A DNA stretch of 64,000 bases from Plantactinospora sp. BC1 (lineage in GTDB: Bacteria; Actinomycetota; Actinomycetes; Mycobacteriales; Micromonosporaceae). The notes under the pieces are model-generated. The model did not search any database. It was not told where the DNA came from and saw nothing but the letters and a program-made list of their open reading frames with translations. Position 1 is the first letter of the stretch. Each line of letters starts with the position of its first letter. The DNA lies in assembly GCF_003030345.1 (NCBI RefSeq), contig NZ_CP028158.1, forward strand, positions 4,464,001-4,528,000, written 5' to 3'. The translations under genes and the position numbers were made by a program. Positions 50,565-58,542 of this stretch are shown here, in pieces.

Positions 50565-52771
50565 TGCTGGCGATCCTGCTCACCCCCACCCGGCCGGGCG
50601 CGCCGCTGACCCGTCCCGACGGCGTGCCGCTCGCCGCCGCACTCCGCGAGCAGTTGCGCGCGGCCGGCGCCCGGGACGTGGTCAGCACCGACGATCCGGG
50701 CGAGGTCGCCGTGCTGGCCGGCACCGCCCGGGAACCGGTACTCCTCTGCTCCGGCGACCTGGTCGCGCACACCGCCGTACTCCGGCACCTGGCCACCAGT
50801 CCGATGCCCGGCACCGTCGCCCTGGTGCTGCCCGAACCGGGCGCCGGCCCGGTCGGGGTGGTCGAGGACCGCAACCAGGTGGTCGCCGTCGGCGACCCCG
50901 CCGGGGCGGCCGGCACCGTCGGCACGCTGACCACCGCGCCGACCGGCGCCTCCGGCGGAGCGGTACGCGTCGGCGTGCCCGACCTGCCCGCCCTGGTCGC
51001 CGCGGCCCGGGCCGTCGCCGACCTGCCCGACGGCAACGTCGCCGCGGCCCGGGCCGTCGCCGACCTGCCCGACGGCAACGTCGCCGCGGCCCGGGCCGTC
51101 GCCGAGGCGCCCGCCGGCCCGACCCCGCTGCTGGACCGGCTGCTCGCCGCGCTGACCCGCCCCGAACCGGCGACCGGCACCGGCATCACGATCTTCGCCC
51201 ACCGGGTACGCCTGCTCGTCGCCCGTCGGGTCGCCGACCCGGCGGCGCTGGCCGAGGCGGAGGCGGCGGTGGCGGCGGTCGACTCCGACCGGGCCGAACT
51301 GCGGCTCTCGGTCAAGGAGAAGGACGACTTCTTCACGACGTACTTCGTCAGCACCTGGTCGCCGTGGGTGACCAGGCTCTGTGCCCGGCTCCGGCTCACC
51401 CCGACCGGGGTGACCGCGATCTCGGTCGCCTTCGCGGTGGCGGCGGCGGCGCTCTTCGCCTTCGGCGACCGGCCCGCGCTGGTGGCCGGCGCGGTCCTGC
51501 TCTACCTCGGCTTCATGCTCGACTGCGTCGACGGGCAGTTGGCCCGCTACACCCGGCACTTCAGCCCGTGGGGTGGCTGGCTCGACACCATCGCCGACCG
51601 GGCCAAGGAATACCTGGTCTACGCCGGCCTCGGCATCGGGGTCGAACGGGCCGGCGGCCCCGGCTGGGCGCTGGCGATCGCGGCGATCACCCTGCAGACC
51701 GTCCGGCACATGACCGACACCTGGTACGGCGCGCTGCACGACGAGGCGGCCAAGCGTCCCCGCCCGGCCGGGCAGGGCGGCTCCGGTGGGCTCGGTGACC
51801 GGCTCAGCCAGGCGTCGAACCGGGTGCAGGCCGACACCGGCTCGTTCACGTACTGGGCGAAGCGGACGGTGGTCTTCCCGATCGGCGAGCGGTGGGCACT
51901 GATCGCGCTCACCGTGGCGATCTTCAGTCCGCTGGTCAGCCTGGTCGCCGTACTGGTCTGGGGTGGGTTGGCGGCGGCGTACACGCTGGCGCTGCGTACC
52001 CTGCGGGCCCGCTCGATGCGGGTCGCGGTGCTGACCGAGGTCGACACCACGCTGCACCGCGACGACGGGCCGGTGGTCCGTTCGCTCGCCGCGCTCGGCC
52101 GGCGTGCCGGGCTGCCCGGGCCGCTGCCGCTCGCCCTGCTCGGGGTGGTGGTCGGCCTGCTCCTGCTCGGTGCCGGCCTGGCCGGGCTCGGCACCGAGTC
52201 GGCGCGCTGGCTGGTGCCGCTGGCGGTGCTGGCCGTGCTGGTCGCCGGGCTGTCGGCGGCGGCACCGCACGGCGGCGCGCTGGACTGGCTGGTGCCGGCG
52301 GCGCTGCGGGCCGCCGAATACCTGCTGGTGATCGGGGCCGGGCTGCTGGTCGACGCGGACGGTGCGGTGATCTTCGCGCTGCTCTTCGTACTCGCCCTGC
52401 GGCACTACGACCTCACCGCCCGGCTGGAGAAGCGGGAGCGGGCGCCACTGATGCACGCGCTCGGGCTGGGCTGGGACGGCCGGCTGATCCTGCTCGCCGT
52501 CGCCGTGCTCGTCGGCCCGGTCGCCGGTCGGGTGGCGCTGCTGCTGCTCGCCGGCTACCTGGCGGTGATTTTCCTGGTGAACGCGCTCCGTGGCTGGGTA
52601 CCCAGGGACATTCCCGCGCCACGACAGCCGGCCGACGCCGCCGTCGGGTCCGGTGGCCACCCCGCCGCCCCCGACGCGTACGCGACCGCTCGGGCGGGGG
52701 AGGGGAACGCCGCTACCCCGGAGCGACCGGACCGGACCGGGACGCCGCAGCGGCGGGAGTGGGACGGATGA
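50561..52771 (+). CDS. CDP-alcohol phosphatidyltransferase with degenerate nucleotidyltransferase-like N-terminus
   Basis: A 736-residue membrane enzyme. The CDP-alcohol phosphatidyltransferase signature D-x2-DG-x2-AR-x8-G-x3-D-x3-D is complete: DCVDGQLARYTRHFSPWGGW followed by LDTIADRAKEY. About 8-10 helices surround it. Residues 1-190 (AILLTPTRPGAPLTRPDG, LREQLRAAGARDVV, LLCSGDLVAHTAVL) look like a nucleotidyltransferase fold that lacks the usual GxGxR..K active site, recalling IPCT-DIPPS fusions. A 42-bp in-frame repeat lies near residue 150. GTG 50561 or ATG 50564 overlap the ATPase stop. It likely transfers an alcohol phosphate onto a lipid or polymer acceptor for the exported material. 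Confidence 0.8.
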   Translation: MMLAILLTPTRPGAPLTRPDGVPLAAALREQLRAAGARDVVSTDDPGEVAVLAGTAREPVLLCSGDLVAHTAVLRHLATSPMPGTVALVLPEPGAGPVGVVEDRNQVVAVGDPAGAAGTVGTLTTAPTGASGGAVRVGVPDLPALVAAARAVADLPDGNVAAARAVADLPDGNVAAARAVAEAPAGPTPLLDRLLAALTRPEPATGTGITIFAHRVRLLVARRVADPAALAEAEAAVAAVDSDRAELRLSVKEKDDFFTTYFVSTWSPWVTRLCARLRLTPTGVTAISVAFAVAAAALFAFGDRPALVAGAVLLYLGFMLDCVDGQLARYTRHFSPWGGWLDTIADRAKEYLVYAGLGIGVERAGGPGWALAIAAITLQTVRHMTDTWYGALHDEAAKRPRPAGQGGSGGLGDRLSQASNRVQADTGSFTYWAKRTVVFPIGERWALIALTVAIFSPLVSLVAVLVWGGLAAAYTLALRTLRARSMRVAVLTEVDTTLHRDDGPVVRSLAALGRRAGLPGPLPLALLGVVVGLLLLGAGLAGLGTESARWLVPLAVLAVLVAGLSAAAPHGGALDWLVPAALRAAEYLLVIGAGLLVDADGAVIFALLFVLALRHYDLTARLEKRERAPLMHALGLGWDGRLILLAVAVLVGPVAGRVALLLLAGYLAVIFLVNALRGWVPRDIPAPRQPADAAVGSGGHPAAPDAYATARAGEGNAATPERPDRTGTPQRREWDG
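50996..51105 (+). repeat. 42-bp in-frame tandem repeat
   Basis: Two exact copies (50996-51037, 51038-51079) plus about 26 bp of a third, encoding V-AAARAVADLPDG-N units in the linker between the N-terminal and membrane domains. It keeps frame, so copy number can vary without loss of the protein. Confidence 0.9.
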
Positions 52772-52855
52772 CGCCGCCGGTGGGGTGACCGGGCACCCGC
52801 ACGGGCGGCGCGGCGGAGAGGGACGCATGTCGCTGCCAGCGGGAGTACGGCGCCG

Positions 52856-55096
52856 ATGGCGCTGATCAGTTTCGTCGTGCCGGTCTACCGGGTGCAGGGC
52901 TACCTGCGGGAGTGCCTCGACTCGATCCTGCGCCAGCCGGTGGCCGACGTCGAGGTGGTGGTGGTCGACGACTGCTCGCCGGACAGTTGCGGCGAGATCA
53001 TCGCCGAGTACGCCGCCCGGGACGACCGGGTCCGGGTGGTCTCCCTCGACCGCAACGTGGGGCTGGGCGAGGCCCGCAACATCGGCCTCGACCTGGCCAC
53101 CGGCGAGTACGTCTGGTTCCTGGACAGCGACGACTGGCTGGTCGACGGCTGCCTGCCGGCGGTGGCGGAGCGGCTGCGCCGGGTCGGGCCGGAGGTGCTG
53201 CTCGTCGACCACGTCCGGGCGTACTGGGACCACCGGACGCTCGGCAGCGGCCTGGACCGGTCGGTGCCGGACTCCGGCGCCGAGGTCTTCACCGTCCGGG
53301 ACCGGCCGGAGGTGCTCGGCGTGCTGCACACCGCCTGGAACAAGCTGGTGCGCCGCCGTTTCCTGGTCGAGGCCGACCTGCGCTTCGGCCCCGGCTGGTA
53401 CGAGGACGTGTCGTTCAGCTATCCGGTGCTGCTCGCCGCCGACCGGATCAGCGTGCTGGACGTGGTCTGCGTCAACTACCGGCAGCGGCGGTCCGGCGCG
53501 ATCACCCGGACCCGGGACGACCGGCACTTCGAGGTGTTCCCGCACTGGCACCGGGTCTTCGAGCTGATGGCGCGCTGGGGACCCGAGTACGACGACCTCC
53601 GGCCGTTGATCTTCGAGCGGATGGTCTGGCACTACCTGATCGTGCTCGGCAACGGGCGGCGCCTCTCCCCGGAACTGCGCCGGAGCTTCTTCGACCAGGT
53701 GGTGGCGGACTACCGGCGCTGGCTGCCGCCGGGCGGCTACCGGGTGCCGGGCGGGGTGGACGGGCTGAAGCACCGGCTGGTGGCCGGCGGGCACTGGCGG
53801 ACGTACGCGGTGTTGCGGGCGCTGCACCACTCCCGGCGGCGGGGCGGGGCCGGCCGGCTCGTCCGGCGGTCGCTGCCGTGGTCGCCGTCGCGCCGCCGAT
53901 CCGCCCCGGTGGCGGCGTCCCGGCTGCCGGCGGTGGTCTCCGAGGCTGCCCGGCTGGGCCGCGCCGGGCTGCTCCGGGCCTACTACCACGCGCAGTTGCG
54001 CCGTCCGGTCGATCCGGCGCTGGCGCTCTACGCCGCGTACTGGTACCGCGGCTACGCCTGCAACCCGGCGGCGGTGCATCGGAAGGCCCGGGAGCTGGCG
54101 CCGTGGATCCGGGGTGTCTGGGTGGTACGCCGGGACCGGGTTGCCGCCCTGCCGCCCGGGGTGCCGTACGTGGTGGCCGGCACCCGGGCGTACTTCCGGG
54201 CGTTGGCCCGGGCGCGGTGGCTGGTCAACAACGTGAACTTCCCGGACTACGTGGTCAAGCGGCCCGGCTCGGTGCATCTGCAGACCCACCACGGCACCCC
54301 GGTCAAGGTGATGGGGCTGGACCAGCAGCGCTATCCGCGCGGTGCGGCCGGGCTGGACTTTCCCCGGCTGCTGCGCCGGATCGACCGCTGGGACTACAGC
54401 CTCAGCGCCAACACCTTCTCCACGCAGATGTGGGAACGGGCCTATCCGGCGGAGTACCGGACGCTGGAGGTCGGCTATCCGCGCAACGACCGGCTGGTGA
54501 ACGCCGGGCCCGCCGAGGTCGAGGCCGTCCGGCGCCGGCTCGGCATCGGCTCCGGCGAGCGGGTGCTGCTGTACGCGCCGACGCACCGCGAGCACCGGCC
54601 CGGGTACTCGCCGCCGTTCGACCCGGGCGCCCTGCTGGAGGTACTTGGTCCGGCCGGCCGGCTGCTGGTCCGGGGCCACTATCTCGATCCGGGCGCGTGT
54701 TCCGCCCCGGGAACTCCGGCGGGTCGGGACCGGGTGTGGGACGTGACGGACCATCCCTCGGTGGAGGATCTCTACCTCGCCGCCGACGTACTGGTCACCG
54801 ACTATTCGTCGGCGATGTTCGACTACGCCACCCTGGACCGGCCGATCGTGGTGTACGCCCCGGACTGGGCCGAGTACCGGCGCGAGCGCGGGGTCTATCT
54901 GGACGTGCTCGCCGAGGGGCCGGGGGTGGCGGTGACGGAGTTTACGGAGCTGTTGACGGCGTTCCGCAGCGGCGCGGTGGACGGCCCGCCGGCCGCGCTG
55001 GCCCGGCAGCGGTTCCGGGACCGCTTCTGTGCCCTGGACGACGGTCGGGCGGCCGAGCGGGTGGTCCGGCGGGTCCTCCTCGACGAGCCCGACTGA
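52856..55096 (+). CDS. Glycosyltransferase GT2 fused to CDP-glycerol glycerophosphotransferase
   Basis: A 746-residue bifunctional enzyme for a teichoic-acid-like polymer. Residues 1-300 are a GT2 domain (ISFVVPVYRVQGYLRECLDS, EVVVVDDCSPD, WFLDSDDWLVDG; WYEDVSFSYP as acceptor loop). Residues ~400-740 are a TagF/TagB-type domain: VHLQTHHGTPVKVMGLDQQ, NTFSTQMWERAYP, GYPRNDRLVN, LLYAPTHREH, and LVTDYSSAMFDYATLDRPIV. These carry the catalytic His and substrate-binding residues. ATG 52856 behind GGGAG. It should add sugars and glycerol-phosphate units in the cytoplasm, the product leaving through the ABC exporter just upstream. Confidence 0.9.
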   Translation: MALISFVVPVYRVQGYLRECLDSILRQPVADVEVVVVDDCSPDSCGEIIAEYAARDDRVRVVSLDRNVGLGEARNIGLDLATGEYVWFLDSDDWLVDGCLPAVAERLRRVGPEVLLVDHVRAYWDHRTLGSGLDRSVPDSGAEVFTVRDRPEVLGVLHTAWNKLVRRRFLVEADLRFGPGWYEDVSFSYPVLLAADRISVLDVVCVNYRQRRSGAITRTRDDRHFEVFPHWHRVFELMARWGPEYDDLRPLIFERMVWHYLIVLGNGRRLSPELRRSFFDQVVADYRRWLPPGGYRVPGGVDGLKHRLVAGGHWRTYAVLRALHHSRRRGGAGRLVRRSLPWSPSRRRSAPVAASRLPAVVSEAARLGRAGLLRAYYHAQLRRPVDPALALYAAYWYRGYACNPAAVHRKARELAPWIRGVWVVRRDRVAALPPGVPYVVAGTRAYFRALARARWLVNNVNFPDYVVKRPGSVHLQTHHGTPVKVMGLDQQRYPRGAAGLDFPRLLRRIDRWDYSLSANTFSTQMWERAYPAEYRTLEVGYPRNDRLVNAGPAEVEAVRRRLGIGSGERVLLYAPTHREHRPGYSPPFDPGALLEVLGPAGRLLVRGHYLDPGACSAPGTPAGRDRVWDVTDHPSVEDLYLAADVLVTDYSSAMFDYATLDRPIVVYAPDWAEYRRERGVYLDVLAEGPGVAVTEFTELLTAFRSGAVDGPPAALARQRFRDRFCALDDGRAAERVVRRVLLDEPD

Positions 55097-55115
55097 GCGG
55101 CACCCGAGACCCGGT

Positions 55116-55481
55116 CTAGGTCCGGGCGTTGTTGTCGGCGGGCAGGTGCTCGGTGGCCCAGCGGGCGATCTGCTCCAGGGCGGGCATCAGCGCCTGGCCC
55201 CGTTCGGTCAACCGGTAGGAGACCGCGATCGGCGGCCCCTCCCGGACGGTCCGGACGACCAGCCCGTGTTCGGTCAGTTCGGCCAGCCGGTCGGAGAGCA
55301 CCGAGTCGCTGACCCGGCCGACGGCCCGGGAGATCTCCCGGAAACCGGCCGGGCCGAACTTCAGGCTGCCGAGCACGCTGGCCGTCCACCGCTTGCCGAG
55401 CACCGAGAAGGCCCGGGTGAGCGCGGCGTCGGCGGGTGCGCAGCGCTCCGGTCCGGGCGGCTCCGGGGCGGAGGGCGGCAT
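55116..55481 (-). CDS. HxlR-family transcriptional regulator
   Basis: A 121-residue winged-helix regulator. The N-terminal helix AFSVLGKRWTASVLGSLKFG, recognition region GFREISRAVGRVSDSVLSDR and wing VVRTVREGPPIAVSYRLTER are canonical HxlR. Many HxlR proteins sense quinones or aldehydes, but the usual redox Cys near the start is present only as ERCAPAD. ATG start. It diverges from the FAD reductase; an inverted repeat between them is the likely binding site. It converges with the GT2-TagF gene (19 bp). Confidence 0.9.
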   Translation of the reverse strand: MPPSAPEPPGPERCAPADAALTRAFSVLGKRWTASVLGSLKFGPAGFREISRAVGRVSDSVLSDRLAELTEHGLVVRTVREGPPIAVSYRLTERGQALMPALEQIARWATEHLPADNNART

Positions 55482-55486
55482 GCCGG

Positions 55487-55516
55487 AATACTATCGCTCC
55501 CGACGTCGCTAGTATT
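55487..55516. promoter_or_regulatory. Shared operator/promoter: AATACTA-TAGTATT inverted repeat
   Basis: Perfect 7-bp arms AATACTA (55487-55493) and TAGTATT (55510-55516) with a 16-bp spacer, between the divergent HxlR gene and the FAD reductase. TAGTAT-like -10 hexamers point both ways. The HxlR start is only five bases from the left arm, so its message may be nearly leaderless. Confidence 0.6.
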
Positions 55517-55568
55517 TCCGAAGCGGCTATGACAGGCCGTGCAACTTCTAATCTTGCTGGGGAGCATG

Positions 55569-56672
55569 ATGAGCGAGCAGACCTACCCACGGCCGAGCGT
55601 GCTGGTCGTGGGCGGCGGATATGGCGGGATCAACGCGGCCAAGGCGCTGGACGACGTCGCCGAGGTGACCCTGGTCGACCCGACCGAGGCGTTCACGCAC
55701 AACGTGGCGGCCTGGCGCGCGCTGGTCGAGCCGGAGTGGCTGGACCGGATCTTCTTCCCGTACGAGCGGCTGCTCCGGCGCGGGCGCTTCGTCCGGGACC
55801 GGGTGGTCGCGGCGGACGGGCACGAGGTCACCCTCGGCTCCGGCGAACGGCTCAGGCCGGACTACCTGGTGCTGGCGACCGGATCGACGTACCCGTTCCC
55901 GGCGAAGGTGGACGAGCCCGACCTCGGCACCGCCCGGGACCGGCTCCGGGACGCGCACGCCGTACTGCGCGACGCCGGGCGGGTACTGCTGGTCGGGGCC
56001 GGCCCGTCCGGGCTGGAGCTGGCCGGCGAGATCAAGGCGTACTTCCCGGAGAAGCACGTGACCATCACCGACGCCGCGCCGGAGATCCTGCCCGGCCCGT
56101 ACGCCCCGGAACTCCGCGAGGAGTTGCACCGCCAGCTCGACAAGCTCGGCGTCGAGCTGCGGCTGGGCAGTCGGCTGGAGCTGCCGACCGCCGACCCGGC
56201 GACCCGGGCGGCGATCTCGGTGCGCACCGGGGACGGCGACGAGCTGACCGCCGACGTCTGGTACCGCTGCTTCGGGGTCAGCCCGACCACCGGCTACCTG
56301 CGCGGCGCGCTCGCCCGGGCCCGCGACGAGCGGGGCTACCTCCGGGTCGACGGCCAGTTGCGGGTCGACGGCCAGCAGCGGGTCTTCGCGATCGGCGACA
56401 TGGCCGACGCGGACCTCAACATGGCCGGCCGGGCGAGCATGCAGGGCCAGCTGATCGCGGCCAACATCCGGGCGCTGATCACCGGCGAGGGCGAGCCCGC
56501 CGACTATCAGCCGATGCCGCCGGTGATCGTCGTGCCGCTCGGCCCGGAGGGCGGCGCCGGGCAGATGCCGGACGGCGTCAAGGGCCCGGAGGCGGTTGCC
56601 GGGATCAAGGGTCGGAACATGCTGGTCGAGATGTACTCGGCGCTTTTCGACGCCGGCCCCGGCCGGAACTGA
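55569..56672 (+). CDS. NAD(P)/FAD-dependent oxidoreductase (NDH-2/FSP1-like)
   Basis: A 367-residue two-dinucleotide-fold flavoprotein. VLVVGGGYGGINAAKALDDV is the FAD-binding start (GxGxxG), LLVGAGPSGLELAGEIKAYF the NAD(P)-binding motif, and FAIGDMADADLNMAGRASMQ the second FAD contact. It resembles the FSP1/AMID and NDH-2 group acting on quinones. No C-terminal membrane helix is evident. ATG 55569 is used (GGGGAG spacing four); ATG 55566 is adjacent. Divergent from HxlR, a common pairing for inducible quinone or nitro-compound reductases, and it ends at the 49-bp palindrome. Confidence 0.88.
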   Translation: MSEQTYPRPSVLVVGGGYGGINAAKALDDVAEVTLVDPTEAFTHNVAAWRALVEPEWLDRIFFPYERLLRRGRFVRDRVVAADGHEVTLGSGERLRPDYLVLATGSTYPFPAKVDEPDLGTARDRLRDAHAVLRDAGRVLLVGAGPSGLELAGEIKAYFPEKHVTITDAAPEILPGPYAPELREELHRQLDKLGVELRLGSRLELPTADPATRAAISVRTGDGDELTADVWYRCFGVSPTTGYLRGALARARDERGYLRVDGQLRVDGQQRVFAIGDMADADLNMAGRASMQGQLIAANIRALITGEGEPADYQPMPPVIVVPLGPEGGAGQMPDGVKGPEAVAGIKGRNMLVEMYSALFDAGPGRN

Positions 56673-56675
56673 ACG

Positions 56676-56724
56676 GTCGTACACACGTTCTATCCACAGC
56701 CTGTGGATAGAACGTGTGTACGAC
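56676..56724. terminator. Perfect 49-bp palindrome between convergent genes
   Basis: 24-bp arms, 56676-56699 and 56701-56724, are exact reverse complements with a single C at 56700 between them. The left arm runs GTCGTACACACG-TTCTATCCACAG. It lies 3 bp after the FAD reductase stop and 10 bp before the GT2 stop on the other strand, so in RNA either way it makes a long hairpin. There is no T run, so it would be an I-shaped terminator. The TATCCACAG words recall the repeats at 14466-14499. Confidence 0.65.
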
Positions 56725-56734
56725 GGATCCTCGC

Positions 56735-58387
56735 TCAGTCGACCGGGGTGGACGGGCGGCGTACCCGCTGCCGGACCCGGTCGGCGGCGAGCCCGGCGTA
56801 CCGGCCGGCGACGAACCGGGTGGCCGAGGCGAGCGACCGGATCCCGCCGACCGGGATCGTCTCCACCCCGGCCAGGGCCGCCCGCCGGGCCCGCTTGTCC
56901 GGCCGGACCACCAGCCGGGGTCGGGGGGAGACCCACCTGTTCTCCGGCAGCAGCCGCAGGTCGGCCACCCCGAAGTCGTCGCCGCTGACCCAGCGCCGCC
57001 CGGCCACCTCGGCGACCACCTCGTCTAGGGCCTCGTCCGGCCGGCGTACCCGGAGGGCGCGGCTGCGCGCCGAGGTGCGCCAGAGCGACAGCCCGTCGTC
57101 CGGTGCCGTCGCCCCGACGGTCAGCAGCCGGACCAGGCCGACCTGCCACTGGTCGGCGACCGCCACCAGCCGGCGTACGGTGTCGGCGTCGACCCCCAGG
57201 TGCGACCCGAGTTCCAACAGGTACGGCGAGGGGTACGCGGTCGTCGGCGGCTGCCCGGCCAACTCCACCCGGGGCTCCGAGCGGTACGTCGCGGCGAGCA
57301 GCCGCCGGTCCAGCAGCGGGTCGACCAGTACCGAGCGGCGGTCATCGGTCAGTTCGGCCCACTCCGCCACCAGCACCACCCGCAGGTCGGTCTGGTCACC
57401 GGCGAGCAGCCGGTCGACGCAGGTGCGGACCATCTCGTACGGCCCGTCGGCCCGGACCACCGCCACCACCAGCGGTACCGCCCAGCTCCGGTGTGCGGCG
57501 GAGCGCAGGTAGCGGGGCTGTGGCATCAGGTCGGCCAGGAACGGCCGGTTGTACCGGCGCAGCGCCTCGCCCCGGGTCATCATGTGCGACGGCCCGAGGT
57601 GCCAGCTCCGGGCCCGGGGTTCGGGCACGAAGACCGCACCGGCCTGGGCCAGCCGGTAGCCGAACTCGGTGTCCTCGCCGAGTCGCAGCTCGGGGTTGAG
57701 CCCGCCGGTCTCGTCGTAGAGGCTGCGCGGCAGTGCGGCGGTGGCGCCGACGTGTGCCCGGAAGTTCAGGTGGTCGCCGCCCCGGAGCTGGTCGGTGTCG
57801 TCGATCAGGCGTTCGACGTACTCGTGCGGTTGTGAGTCGTCGAGCCGGAAGAGCCGGTCGGCGGTGCCGGCCGCGCAGCTCTCGGCGACCTGTTCCGGGG
57901 TGGGCCAGTCGGCCTCGACGAAGCGCTTGTAGCCGAGGGTGACCACCTCGTCGCTGACGTGCTGCCAGCGGGCCTGCGCCGCCACGTGTTCCGGGAAGAC
58001 CACCATGTCGGCGTCGAGCCAGTGCAGGATCTCGCCCTCGCTGCACGCCGCGCCGACGTGCAGCGCGGCCGACCGGCCCCATTCGGCGCAGTGGTCGGCG
58101 ACCCGGAGCAGCCGGCAGTTCTCGGGGCGGATCGGGGGCAGGACCAGCGGCGGGTCGCTGCCGTCGTCCACCACCACCACCTCCAGCAACCCCGACGGGT
58201 ACGTCTGGGCGCGCAGCGCGGCGAGGGTGAGGTCGAGCGAGGTTTGGCAGTTGTGGGCCGGGACGATCAGCGAGACGGATCGGGTCGGCTGCCAGTCGGC
58301 CAGTTCGGGTGGGGTGAGCCGACTCCAGTCGTTCCGAAACAACCGGACCGGGGGATGGGCCGTCGTGGCCCGGGTGCGGCTGGACAC
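56735..58387 (-). CDS. Glycosyltransferase family 2 protein
   Basis: A 550-residue cytoplasmic GT2 enzyme: SVSLIVPAHNCQTSLDLTLA, EVVVVDDGSDPP (nucleotide-sugar binding), ILHWLDADMVVFPEHVAAQA (DxD-type metal site), and GLNPELRLGEDTEFGYRLAQ (catalytic-base region). The C-terminal ~200 residues (VRRLVAVADQWQVGLVRLLT and SGDDFGVADLRLLPENRW) are of unknown fold. GTG start. It diverges from the next glycosyltransferase; both probably decorate the same surface polymer as the upstream cluster. No membrane helices. Confidence 0.85.
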   Translation of the reverse strand: MSSRTRATTAHPPVRLFRNDWSRLTPPELADWQPTRSVSLIVPAHNCQTSLDLTLAALRAQTYPSGLLEVVVVDDGSDPPLVLPPIRPENCRLLRVADHCAEWGRSAALHVGAACSEGEILHWLDADMVVFPEHVAAQARWQHVSDEVVTLGYKRFVEADWPTPEQVAESCAAGTADRLFRLDDSQPHEYVERLIDDTDQLRGGDHLNFRAHVGATAALPRSLYDETGGLNPELRLGEDTEFGYRLAQAGAVFVPEPRARSWHLGPSHMMTRGEALRRYNRPFLADLMPQPRYLRSAAHRSWAVPLVVAVVRADGPYEMVRTCVDRLLAGDQTDLRVVLVAEWAELTDDRRSVLVDPLLDRRLLAATYRSEPRVELAGQPPTTAYPSPYLLELGSHLGVDADTVRRLVAVADQWQVGLVRLLTVGATAPDDGLSLWRTSARSRALRVRRPDEALDEVVAEVAGRRWVSGDDFGVADLRLLPENRWVSPRPRLVVRPDKRARRAALAGVETIPVGGIRSLASATRFVAGRYAGLAADRVRQRVRRPSTPVD

Positions 58388-58542
58388 GCGGCACAGTGTA
58401 ACTATCCCGTCGCCGAGAGCTGATAATCGCGCGCCGCGTGGCGGATGTCCGTCGAAACAGGCCGACCCGTCGACTACCGTAAGTGCCTTCGCGATAGCGC
58501 CACGTAGGCTGGCGTCGGTGCTCGGCCGACGAAGGGATCGGC

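Noticed and set aside
50483-54754. 1423-codon minus-strand open frame
   Set aside because: Runs antisense across three well-supported genes; composition (Arg, Gly, Pro, His, Gln) and lack of domains mark it as a GC-driven shadow.
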